Below are positions 35,301 through 48,000 of a stretch of DNA of 64,000 nucleotides, in pieces. Numbering within the stretch: position 1 is the stretch's first letter; each line of letters opens with the position of its first letter. Where the stretch lies: assembly GCA_029718625.1 (NCBI GenBank), contig CM056379.1:54643579-54707578 (forward strand), written 5' to 3'. The stretch comes from Synaphobranchus kaupii. Taxonomy: Eukaryota > Chordata > Actinopteri > Anguilliformes > Synaphobranchidae. Position numbers and translations under genes: made by a program. A model generated the notes under the pieces. The model saw nothing but the letters and a program-made list of their open reading frames with translations, had not been told where the DNA came from and did not search any database.

Positions 35301-38300
35301 CCATGCATTGAGTTTACTGAGTGCACACCTGATGACCCAGTGGTGGGACTCTGTGTGGTGGTGAGGACAGTAGTTGCAGTAGTTGCAGTAGTTGCAGTAG
35401 TGCTTGACTCTGTCGTTGGTGTGGTGCTGATTGTGGTGGTTCCTGTAGATGTAGGTCAAACGAAAAATCATTTTAGTGAAGTAATTTAGTCACCGTTAAG
35501 AAAAATCAACTAATCAGATCAGCTGAGGCAGTTAGCAATAACAACCAATGGAGACAGATCAGCCAGGGAGATTGAAAGACTACAACCTAAAGGTCCTCCA
35601 TTATTGATGAAATACAGCCTTGAACAGATGATGCATGGGCAGTCAATGGAAAGCTTTGGGGGCATATATATATATATATACAGTTGAAGTCCGTTGTTTG
35701 CATACACTTAAGTTGAAGTCATTTAAACTACGTTTTAACCACTCCACAGATTTTATGTTAGCAAACTATAGTGTTGGCAAGTCAATTAGGACATATACTT
35801 TGTGCATGACACAAGTAATTTTTCCAACAATTGTTTACAGACAGATTATTTCACTTTTAATTCACTATATCACAATTCCAGTGGGTCAGAAGTTTATATA
35901 CACTAAGTTGACTGTCCCTTTAAATTTTAATATTTGGTCGCATATCCTTTGGCTTTGCATGCCATGACTTCCTGATGTCTGAGACCCAACAACATCAAAA
36001 GACTCTTTATATCTTATTTTCTGGTACTCTTACAATGGATACTATAACATCTCTGCATTTGAATGGATCTCTATGGGAATTGGGGGGCGGGACTAGATTT
36101 AGCTGTAAATTACACTGGAACAGTATGGAAACACATGGTTGGCTAAATGGCTCTAAGTCATCAAGGGTTTGGCGTATCAAACGAGCCTTAAATCATCACT
36201 CTGCTGCCAGAAATACAGTAGATATGGATGGATAACTTGAAGGGTTTCTTCTCCTGACTTATTTTTCCATAGAGTTCAATAGGAAAATTTGTCAGGAGAA
36301 ACAACCCTTAAAGTGATCCATCCATATCTACTGCATATCTGGCAGCAGAGTGATAGTTTGAGGCTTGTTTGATACCTCAGACCCTTGATGACTTACAGCC
36401 ATTTTACCAATCATGTATTCCATACTGTTCCAGCATAATTTACAGCAAAATCTAGTCCCACCCCCCAATTCCCATAGAGATCCATTCAAATGCAGACACA
36501 TTATAGTATCGCTTGTAAGAGTACCAGAAAATAAAATATCAAGAGTCTTTTGATGTTGTTGGGTCACAGACATCAGGAAGTCATGACATGCAAAGGCATG
36601 CGACCAAATAATAAAAATTTAAAGGCACATTCAACTTAGTGTATGTAAACTTATGGCCCACTGGAATTGTGATATAGTGAATTAAAATTTAAATAATCTG
36701 TCTGTAAACAATTGTTGGAAAAATTACTTGTCATGCACAAAGTAGATGTCCTAACTGACTTGCCAACACTATAGTTTGTTAATATGAAATCTGTGGAGAG
36801 GTTAAGAATGAGTTTTAATGACTTCAACCTAAGTGTATTTAAACTTTCGACTTCAACTGTATATATATATATATATGATCCCTTCACAAAATATCCTGTT
36901 TTTGTCATACTTCATTGATATTGCATACGATTTATTACTTTGTACATATCTAAATAGCCATGCATTGAGTTTACTGAGTGCACACCTGATGACCCAGTGG
37001 TGGGACTCTGTGTGGTGGTGAGGACAGTAGTTGCAGTAGTTGCAGTAGTGCTTGACTCTGTCGTTGGTGTGGTGCTGATTGTGGTGGTTCCTGTAGATGT
37101 AGGTCAAACGAAAAATCATTTTAGTGAAGTAATTTAGTCACCGTTAAGAAAAATCAACTAATCAGATCAGCTGAGGCAGTTAGCAATAACAACCAATGGA
37201 GACAGATCAGCCAGGGAGATTGAAAGACTACAACCTAAAGGTCCTCCATTATTGATGAAATACAGCCTTGAACAGATGATGCATGGGCAGTCAATGGAAA
37301 GCTTTGGGGGCATATATATATATGTATATATACAGTTGAAGTCTGTCGTTTGCATAGACTTAAGTTGAAGTCATTTAAACTAAGTTTTAACCACTCCACA
37401 GATTTTATGTTAGCAAACTATAGTGTTGGCAAGTCAATTAGGACATATACTTTGTGCATGACACAAGTAATTTTTCCAACAATTGTTTACAGACAGATTA
37501 TTTCACTTTTAATTCACTATATCACAATTCCAGTGGGTCAGAAGTTTATATACACTAAGTTGACTGTCCCTTTAAATTTTAATATTTGGTCGCATATCCT
37601 TTGGCTTTGCATGCCATGACTTCTTGATGTCTGAGACCCAACAACATCAAAAGACTCTTTATATCTTATTTTCTGGTACTCTTACAAGCGATACTATAGC
37701 ATCTCTGCATTTGAATGGATCTCTATGGGAATTGGCGGGTGGGACTAGATTTAGCTGTAAATTACACTGGAACAGTATGGAAACACATGGTTGGCTAAAT
37801 GGCTCTAAGTCATCAAGGGTATGTCGTATCAAACAAGCCTTAAATCATCACTCTGCTGCCAGAAATACAGTAGATATGGATGGATAACTTGAAGGGTTTC
37901 TTCTCCTGACTTATTTTTCCATAGAGTTCAATAGGAAAATTTGTCAGGAGAAACAACCCTTAAAGTGATCCATCCATATCTACTGCATATCTGGCAGCAG
38001 AGTGATAGTTTGAGGCTTGTTTGATACCTCAGACCCTTGATGACTTACAGCCATTTTACCAATCATGTATTCCATACTGTTCCAGCATAATTTACAGCAA
38101 AATCTAGTCCCACCCCCCAATTCCCATAGAGATCCATTCAAATGCAGACACATTATAGTATCGCTTGTAAGAGTACCAGAAAATAAAATATCAAGAGTCT
38201 TTTGATGTTGTTGGGTCACAGACATCAGGAAGTCATGACATGCAAAGGCATGCGACCAAATAATAAAAATTTAAAGGCACATTCAACTTAGTGTATGTAA

Positions 38301-38972
38301 ACTTATGGCCCACTGGAATTGTGATATAGTGAATTAAAATTTAAATAATCTGTCTGTAAACAATTGTTGGAAAAATTACTTGTCATGCACAAAGTAGATG
38401 TCCTAACTGACTTGCCAACACTATAGTTTGTTAATATGAAATCTGTGGAGAGGTTAAGAATGAGTTTTAATGACTTCAACCTAAGTGTATTTAAACTTTC
38501 GACTTCAACTGTATATATATATATATATGATCCCTTCACAAAATATCCTGTTTTTGTCATACTTCATTGATATTGCATACGATTTATTACTTTGTACATA
38601 TCTAAATAGCCATGCATTGAGTTTACTGAGTGCACACCTGATGACCCAGTGGTGGGACTCTGTGTGGTGGTGAGGACAGTAGTTGCAGTAGTTGCAGTAG
38701 TTGCAGTAGTGCTTGACTCGGTCGTTGGTGTGGTGCTGATTGTGGTGGTTCCTGTAGATGTAGGTCAAACGAAAAATCATTTTAGTGAAGTAATTTAGTC
38801 ACCGTTAAGAAAAATCAACTAATCAGATCAGCTGAGGCAGTTAGCAATAACAACCAATGGAGACAGATCAGCCAGGGAGATTGAAAGACTACAACCTAAA
38901 GGTCCTCCATTATTGATGAAATACAGCCTTGAACAGATGATGCATGGGCAGTCAATGGAAAGCTTTGGGGGC

Positions 38973-39022
<50 letters not shown>

Positions 39023-42000
39023 TTGAAGTCCGTCGTTTGCATACACTTAAGTTGAAGTCATTTAAACTACGTTTTAACCACTCCACAGATTTTATGTTAG
39101 CAAACTATAGTGTTGGCAAGTCAATTAGGACATATACTTTGTGCATGACACAAGTAATTTTTCCAACAATTGTTTACAGACAGATTATTTCACTTTTAAT
39201 TCACTATATCACAATTCCAGTGGGTCAGAAGTTTATATACACTAAGTTGACTGTCCCTTTAAATTTTAATATTTGGTCGCATATCCTTTGGCTTTGCATG
39301 CCATGACTTCCTGATGTCTGAGACCCAACAACATCAAAAGACTCTTTATATCTTATTTTCTGGTACTCTTACAATGGATACTATAACATCTCTGCATTTG
39401 AATGGATCTCTATGGGAATTGGGGGGCGGGACTAGATTTAGCTGTAAATTACACTGGAACAGTATGGAAACACATGGTTGGCTAAATGGCTCTAAGTCAT
39501 CAAGGGTTTGGCGTATCAAACGAGCCTTAAATCATCACTCTGCTGCCAGAAATACAGTAGATATGGATGGATAACTTGAAGGGTTTCTTCTCCTGACTTA
39601 TTTTTCCATAGAGTTCAATAGGAAAATTTGTCAGGAGAAACAACCCTTAAAGTGATCCATCCATATCTACTGCATATCTGGCAGCAGAGTGATAGTTTGA
39701 GGCTTGTTTGATACCTCAGAACCTTGATGACTTACAGCCATTTTACCAATCATGTATTCCATACTGTTCCAGCATAATTTACAGCAAAATCTAGTCCCAC
39801 CCCCCAATTCCCATAGAGATCCATTCAAATGCAGACACATTATAGTATCGCTTGTAAGAGTACCAGAAAATAAAATATCAAGAGTCTTTTGATGTTGTTG
39901 AGTCACAGACATCAGGAAGTCATGACATGCAAAGGCATGCGACCAAATAATAAAAATTTAAAGGCACAGTCAACTTAGTGTATGTAAACTTATGGCCCAC
40001 TGGAATTGTGATATAGTGAATTCAAATTTAAATAATCTGTCTGTAAACAATTGTTGGAAAAATTACTTGTGTCATGCACAAAGTAGATGTCCTAACTGAC
40101 TTGCCAACACTATAGTTTGTTAATATGAAATCTGTGGAGAGGTTAAGAATGAGTTTTAATGACTTCAACCTAAGTGTATTTAAACTTCCGACTTCAACTG
40201 TATATATATATATATATGATCCCTTCACAAAATATCCTGTTTTTGTCATACTTCATTGATATTGCATACGATTTATTACTTTGTACATATCTAAATAGCC
40301 ATGCATTGAGTTTACTGAGTGCACACCTGATGACTCAGTGGTTGGACTCTGTGTGGTGGTGAGGACAGTAGTTGCAGTAGTTGCAGTAGTTGCAGTAGTG
40401 CTTGACTCTGTCGTTGGTGTGGTGCTGATTGTGGTGGTTCCTGTAGATGTAGGTCAAACGAAAAATCATTTTAGTGAAGTAATTTAGTCACCGTTAAGAA
40501 AAATCAACTAATCAGATCAGCTGAGGCAGTTAGCAATAACAACCAATGGAGATAGATCAGCCAGGGAGATTGAAAGACTACAACCTAAAGGTCCTCCATT
40601 ATTGATGAAATACAGCCTTGAACAGATGATGCATGGGCAGTCAATGGAAAGCTTTGGGGGCATATATATATATGTATATATACAGTTGAAGTCCGTCGTT
40701 TGCATACACTTAAGTTGAAGTCATTTAAACTAAGTTTTAACCACTCCACAGATTTTATGTTAGCAAACTATAGTGTTGGCAAGTCAATTAGGACATATAC
40801 TTTGTGCATGACACAAGTAATTTTTCCAACAATTGTTTACAGACAGATTATTGCACTTTTAATTCACTATATCACAATTCCAGTGGGTCAGAAGTTTATA
40901 TACACTAAGTTGACTGTCCCTTTAAATTTTAATATTTGGTCGCATATCCTTTGGCTTTGCATGCCATGACTTCCTGATGTCTGAGACCCAACAACATCAA
41001 AAGACTCTTTATATCTTATTTTCTGGTACTCTTACATGCGATACTATAACATCTCTGCATTTGAATGGATCTCTATGGGAATTGGGGGGTGGGACTAGAT
41101 TTAGCTGTAAATTACACTGGAACAGTATGGAAACACATGGTTAGCTAAATGGCTCTAAGTCATCAAGGGTATGTCGTATCAAACAAGCCTTAAATCATCA
41201 CTCTGCTGCCAGAAATACAGTAGATATGGATGGATAACTTGAAGCGTTTCTTCTCCTGACTTATTTTTCCATAGAGTTCAATAGGAAAATTTGTCAGGAG
41301 AAACAACCCTTAAAGTGATCCATCCATATCTACTGCATATCTGGCAGCAGAGTGATAGTTTGAGGCATGTTTGATACCTCAGACCCTTGATGACTTACAG
41401 CCATTTTACCAATCATGTATTCCATACTGTTCCAGCATAATTTACAGCAAAATCTAGTCCCACCCCCCAATTCCCATAGAGATCCATTCAAATGCAGACA
41501 CATTATAGTATCGCTTGTAAGAGTACCAGAAAATAAAATATCAAGAGTCTTTTGATGTTGTTGGGTCACAGACATCAGGAAGTTTGGGTGGGATCTTTTG
41601 TCCCACATCCCCAGGCTCGGGGCCGAGGGGCTATCCTTTTACCACCCCGAGCCTAGGGGGGGGTTCACCCGGACTATATTTCAGGGCACACCTCCAGTAG
41701 CCACGTCACCGTGTCATCATCCAGAACCGACAGACCATGCATCCCATTGGGTGCCCGATAAATCGGGCAGTCCAGGATGACATGGTCTGCGGTTTGTTCC
41801 TCCGCGCCACACTCGCAGGCTGCGCAAGAAGCCAAGCCCCATCTGTGCATCGATGAGCGGAAGCGCCCAACGCCGGTCCGGAGGCGGTTAAGCCTCACCC
41901 ATGCCAGTCTAGGCAGGTCCACCCCAATAGGGGGAAAACCGACGTCTGGGATGAAGTCACGGAGTCTAGAGGTGTTCTCCTCCCACTCCGTGCTCCAGAT

Positions 42001-45000
42001 GTAATCCGCCCACCGTGCCGCACTGATGTTAAGATCACTGCATTGCTGCAGGAATTCCTGTGCGGCAGGCACAAATGGGTGTCTCGACTTAAGGCGCCGG
42101 GGAGGCTCAGCAATTACAGCGAGCCTTTCGTGGAGCAGATGGTTTGGCTCCATGGCCCGGCACGCGAGACGTGCTGTGGCTCCCGCGCGGCGAAGCCCAG
42201 CGGGCTGGATGCCTGCAAGAATGGGAAGATTGTCCACGGGAGTGGGACGCAGGCATCCTGTCACGATGCGCAAGGCTTCGTTGATGGGCGTATCGATGAG
42301 GCGGGTGTGGGCACTGCGACACCATACCGGTGCGCAGTACTCACTAGTCGAGTAAACAAGGGCCAGGGCTGCCGTACGCAATGTTCTTGCGTCGGCGCCC
42401 CAGCCTGACCCGACTAGTCGCCTCATCAATGCCACACGAGATGTTAACTTCTTGCGCAGTGACTCAAGAAGTCATGACATGCAAAGGCATGCGACCAAAT
42501 AATAAAAATTTAAAGGCACAGTCAACTTAGTGTATGTAAACTTATGGCCCACTGGAATTGTGATATAGTGAATTAAAATTTAAATAATCTGTCTGTAAAC
42601 AATTGTTGGAAAAATTACTTGTGTCATGCACAAAGTAGATGTCCTAACTGACTTGCCAACACTATAGTTTGTTAATATGAAATCTGTGGAGAGGTTAAGA
42701 ATGAGTTTTAATGACTTCAACCTAAGTGTATTTAAACTTCCGACTTCAACTGTATATATATATATATGATCCCTTCACAAAATATCCTGTTTTTGTCATA
42801 CTTCATTGATATTGCATACGATTTATTACTTTGTACATATCTAAATAGCCATGCATTGAGTTTACTGAGTGCACACCTGATGACCCAGTGGTGGAACTCT
42901 GTGTGGTGGTGAGGACAGTAGTTGCACTAGTGCTTGACTCTGTCGTTGGTGTGGTGATTGTGGTGGCTCCTGTAGATGTAGGTCAAACAAAAAATCATTT
43001 TAGTGAAGTAATTTAGTCACCGTTAAGAAAAATCAACTAATCAGATCAGCTGAGGCAGTTAGCAATAACAACCAATGGAGACAGATCAGCCAGGGAGATT
43101 GAAAGACTACAACCTAAAGGTCCTCCATTGTTGATGAAATACAGCCTTGAATCTATGTACTGTATATACAGTGCCCCCCACAATTATTGGCACCCCTGGT
43201 AAAGATGAGTAAAAAGGGTTATGAAAAATTCAGCGTTTGGTAAATTAGCTTAATCTCAAATCTCAAAATTAGAAAAATCCAATCTTTAATTGAAATTAAT
43301 ATATTCTGAGAAAAAAAAATCCCTCATCAAGAAATAATTATTTTGAACAAAAACAGATTTTAAATTTCCTGGTGTTTCATGGAGTTCATGATGCAATGGA
43401 CCCTAACAAGGTTCCCAGGGTCTTTGGAGGAAAAACAGCCCCACAACATCACGGCAGGGCCGCCGGCAAGGGTGTGCCAATGGGCAGCTGCCACACCACT
43501 TTCGACCTTGGTGTGGCATCGCCCCACCCCTTTCTCTATTTTTTTATTTATTATTATGATCATTATATATTTTTTAATAAAACTATATTGAAATTCTACT
43601 GTTATCTCAGGCGAATCATTACCCGATGAGCACGAGTCACCACGGCCAACGCAGCATGAGACTGAATGTTCATTTAGTAAAAACAACACCTCTAGCTACA
43701 GGACAGAGTTGCCAGACTGTAGGGGATTTTACAAAATTCAAGATTTACAGTAGTAATGTATAGGAGTCAATGACAGATGGGGGGAAGGAAGGGAGTATCT
43801 GGCAACATTCTATCTCGTTTTCGAGCGGGCCCACCGTGCCAACGTATTGCTGCGGTCGCAATACTGGTGAGTTTTAGCTATTAGCTAGATAAATAAGTTC
43901 TGCTCTAGTCAGGAGCACTAACATTTCGAAGTAATCCAGATGTGTCCTTGGTAAGTTCTGTAACGTTACTGTTAATTATGTCGCTAAAATGTCAGTAAGT
44001 AAAGACATGTCTAATAAGAACAGAGAGTGGTAACTGTCGTGTTAACGTTAACGTTAGCACTACTGTATTTGTAAGTTCCCAGATCACACAGCTGGCTTTA
44101 GGCTACTGAGGGTATAACGTTATCTAACGTTGGTGCAATGCTAGCTAACTGGGTTGATATCCAGCTAGCAAGTAGGCTAAGTTAGATCATGGGACTGCAA
44201 ATATTTAATAGGCTATTCATTATGATTGGTTGAATCAGGTGTATTATTGTTAGATTTCTTATGTTTGGCTACTGATTCCATGAATGATGAAAAGAGGAGC
44301 ATAATGCCAGGATGGAGTGATATGGTTAGTTAGCTATTGATTAAGTGTAGATAGATAAATTAAGATATTGTGTAAATAGATAAATATAGCTGATACTGGT
44401 TAGTTTAGATGGTGTTGAACTTGAACTAGGCTATGAGCTCCCCTGTGTAGCCCTTCAGGACATGGAATGAAGAGCTCTCACCTATAGTATGGTTGGTTTA
44501 ATACAAGTGGTGTTCATTTCAGGCTCTGGGAATGTACATCACTGCATATATTTGATGAAGTACAACAATAACATGATTCAGCTAAACAAGGCATGGTGAT
44601 TGATTGAATCAGGTGCTTTACTGTTAGATTGCAGAAAAACATGCAGTGGTCTGGGTATCCAAACCTGGATTGAACACTACCCTGCACTGCCAAGCCTGAA
44701 ACAGCACACTGGACTCTATTCTGTGTTCAAAGGTTTAGTACTGATTCTGGGTCTGTGAAACTTGCCCAATTATGGTATAGATATTCATATAGCCAATGTA
44801 TTCTTTGCCATAAAAGTTATATAGACAAATAAGCCATCTACGGATCATTTGTAGACAAATATGTTTAGTCACAATTTTAATATACTGTAAATATACGTAT
44901 TAAAATGCTGGTAGGTGGATTCCAGTAGTAATAGATCAGGGTCTATTGCGTAATTTATTTATTTATTTTTCGCCCCACCGCTTTCAGAACTGTGGTGCCA

Positions 45001-48000
45001 CCTCTGCATCACGGAGCCTCCACCATACTTAACAGTTGGTATAGCCATCCTTCTTTTTACGCCAAACCCACCTTGAGTGTTCGTTGCCGAAAAGCTACAT
45101 TTTTGTTTCATCTGACCATAGAACAGGGTTCCAGTCAAAGTTCCAGTAGCATTTAGCAAACTCCAAGCGCTTAAATTTTTGGTTAAATGACAGGAAAGGC
45201 TTTTTTTCTGGCATGCCTTCCAAATTATTTGTTGGCATTGAGGTGACGTCTAATGGTAGTTTTGGAGACTTGATGACCCCAAGATGCTACTTTCCTCTGT
45301 AATTCTCCAACAGAGATCCTTGGGGATTTTTTTGCCTATCTTAGTATCCTCCTCACTGTGCGTGGGGTCAAAATAAACCTCTTCCAGGCCAGTCTGTAAC
45401 AGCTCCATTTTTAACTTTTTAAGTATTGCCCTAATGGTAGATATGGGCATTTTCAGGTGAGTAGCTATTTTTTTATAGCCATTCCCTGACTTATGAAGCT
45501 CAACACACCTTTCCCTCATTTATTTTGTGTGTTCTCTTATCTTTCCCATGTTGATGTATGAATAAGGGAATATGGCCTCTGTGTCACCTCATATTTATGC
45601 CCCAGTGAATCAGGAAGTCATGGATTACCACTTGAAAGTTCCTAAACACTTTGATCAACTTTAAAAAGTAAAATATAAAGGGAAAAAATGCTTCAGTTAC
45701 ATTTTGTTCATAAGAATTTCTAGGGGTGTCAATAATTGTGGCACACGTGGTTTTGTAAAAAATAATTATTTCTCAGAATAAATTTACTTCAATTAAAGGT
45801 TGTATTTTTCTCATTTTTTCAGTGTGTGATTAAGCTAATTCACAAAAAGGTGAATTTTTTATAACCCTTTTTACTCATCTTTACCAGCGGTTCAAATAAT
45901 TGTGGAGGGCACTGTAGATGTCCCAATGGTGTGTATTATAAAAAAACAGGAGTATTAATGTTCACAGTTATGCACTAAAGACACTTCAGTTGGGAAGCCA
46001 GCCCTCAGCAGGTGACAAAAGAGTTAGAAGGTGTTTGTAGCTACAATGTGCTGGAGAGCAGGCTTCTCCCTGCTCCCTGGTTATCACTGTTACAGCTGTG
46101 AGTTCTCCCGCAGTCATCTGACCGTCCTGGACAAACAAAGCCTCTGTCTGCTCCACCCACTGATAAGAACCCAAATAAACACACCCCCCCCCCCCCCCCA
46201 CCCAAAAAAAAGAGGATTTCTTGGGAAATAAATCATCATGATGGCAAAGCCGGCCTGTCCCACTAATCCTGTATTATCTCCCCAAAAAATGCGTGAAGAG
46301 GGAAAAAATCCCATTGAGTTTTAGCATCAGGTGAAAGCCACCTTCTCCACTGTGAGATAAAAACAATTGTGCGCATTGCACAAGTAATGCAGTAGATATA
46401 GATGGATCACTTGAATGGTTGTTTCTCTTGACTTATTTTTCCATTGAGTTCAATAGGAAAATGAGTCAGGAGAAACAACCCTTAAAGTGATCCATCCATA
46501 TCTACTGCATATCTGGCAGCAGAGTGATGGTTTGAGGCTCGTTTGATACCTTAGACCCATGATGACTTACAGCCATTTAGCCAACCATGGGATCCATACT
46601 ATTCCCATGTAATTTACAGCTTAATCTAGTCCCACCCGCCAATTCCCATAGATATCCATTCAAATGCAGAGAGGTTATATTATCGCTTGTAAATAAACCT
46701 GAAAATAAAATATCAAGAGTTTTTTGATATCCTTTTATACCCAGCCATGGTAGCATCACCTATTTACCTGTGGAATGTTCCAAACAGGTGTTTTTTGTCT
46801 TTTTTTTGCCCCTGTCCCAACGTTTTTGGAACGCGTTGCAGGCATCAAATTCGGAATTAGCGTATATTTACAAAAATCTATAAAGTTGATAAGGTAAAAC
46901 ATAAAATATCTGTTTTCAATTATATATAAAAGAGAATTTGCAAAAATCACTGCTTTCTGCTTTTATGTGCATCTTGGAATTGGGGTTTGTAAATAAAATA
47001 TTTAAAAAATATTCACATGTGTAATTAAGAATACCGCTAATTGTTGTTCCATGTTACCTACATTGGAGTTACTCAGTAATAATTTCTTGTTACCAAATGA
47101 GTTACAATTTGACTACACAGGTATAGGTGCAACTTAATGTAAAGTGTGACCCAAAATACGAAATGTATATATTTCCCTTATGGAAAATAATTTTGGCAAG
47201 GCATAATCATAATCTCAAGCAAAAGATTAGCCTTAAAAGAGTCAGTGAGTAAATTACATCAAAATGTTCCAATCTTAAGCGATTTAGGACACTCCACAAG
47301 ACAACGCTACATATCTGCTCCCTGTGGACAATATTAATGTACAGGGTTCAGAGAAATTTGGGCAGCCCCCAGCTAACTCCAACCCCAATGCACCTGTCAA
47401 AGGACAGCCACCTGATAACCACAATCCCCTTCCCCCATTCACCAAGTGGAAGTCGGGCTCTGAGGAAAGGGAGTGTGGTTAAGAATGAGGCTTTCTTTGG
47501 GCTGCTCTGGGTCCAGCCCCAACCTGATAAAGATCCTTCCCTGGAGTAAATATGATCCAGAGCCGCACAATGAACAGAAAAGCCCGCGCTGCTGGAAGCG
47601 CTGGGATACAATTTCATTCTCTGTATGCCAGATTTGAGGACGGCAGGGGGTCCAAGAAATACTGCTAAGCGTGTTTGAAGTTCCCACTGGGTAAAGCAAG
47701 GCAGCATAAACCCTGCTTCACGCTCCACTGCAAATATAAAATGTAAGCTGTACACATCATATTTGTTACCAGGAACTGTCCACTGAAGTTTGTGCTGTGT
47801 ACTACTAAATGTCTTTATTGCTGGGTGAATAAAACATAGTTCCTGATAGTTCCTGTCAGCCCTACCAAAATATATTTCTTGTTAATCTGATGTAAATTGA
47901 CTGATAAAATTAATAAATTGATGCTAGAAACATTTTACCATTGTCAAATGATAAAATGTATTTATGTATCTATCAATGTATAAGCATGAGCCTTAACCCA

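Larger units (their letters stand above)
32700..43168. repeat. Tandem array of eight exon-intron mucin cassettes
   Basis: Eight copies of a unit holding one PTS exon and flanking intron. Exon-to-exon spacings are 448, 457, 1661, 1648, 1661, 1689 and 2529 bp. The short spacings have no transposon. The longer ones include an element of about 1.18 kb, and the last also a LINE piece. Intron landmarks repeat in each unit, for example AATCAGATCAGCTGAG and CCTCCATTATTGATGAAATA. Confidence 0.95.

Noticed and set aside
34669..42000. Repeated 81-92-codon frames starting MSVTQQHQKTLDILF
   Set aside because: They lie in the palindrome arms and recur on both strands because the sequence is inverted. They have no domain, carry no start context and break in many copies.
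41777..42408. Plus-strand open frames over the LINE insertion
   Set aside because: They are antisense to the clear ORF2 fragment on the minus strand.
46114..46314. Gly-rich minus-strand frame
   Set aside because: It is caused by the poly(C) tract at 46,184-46,200.
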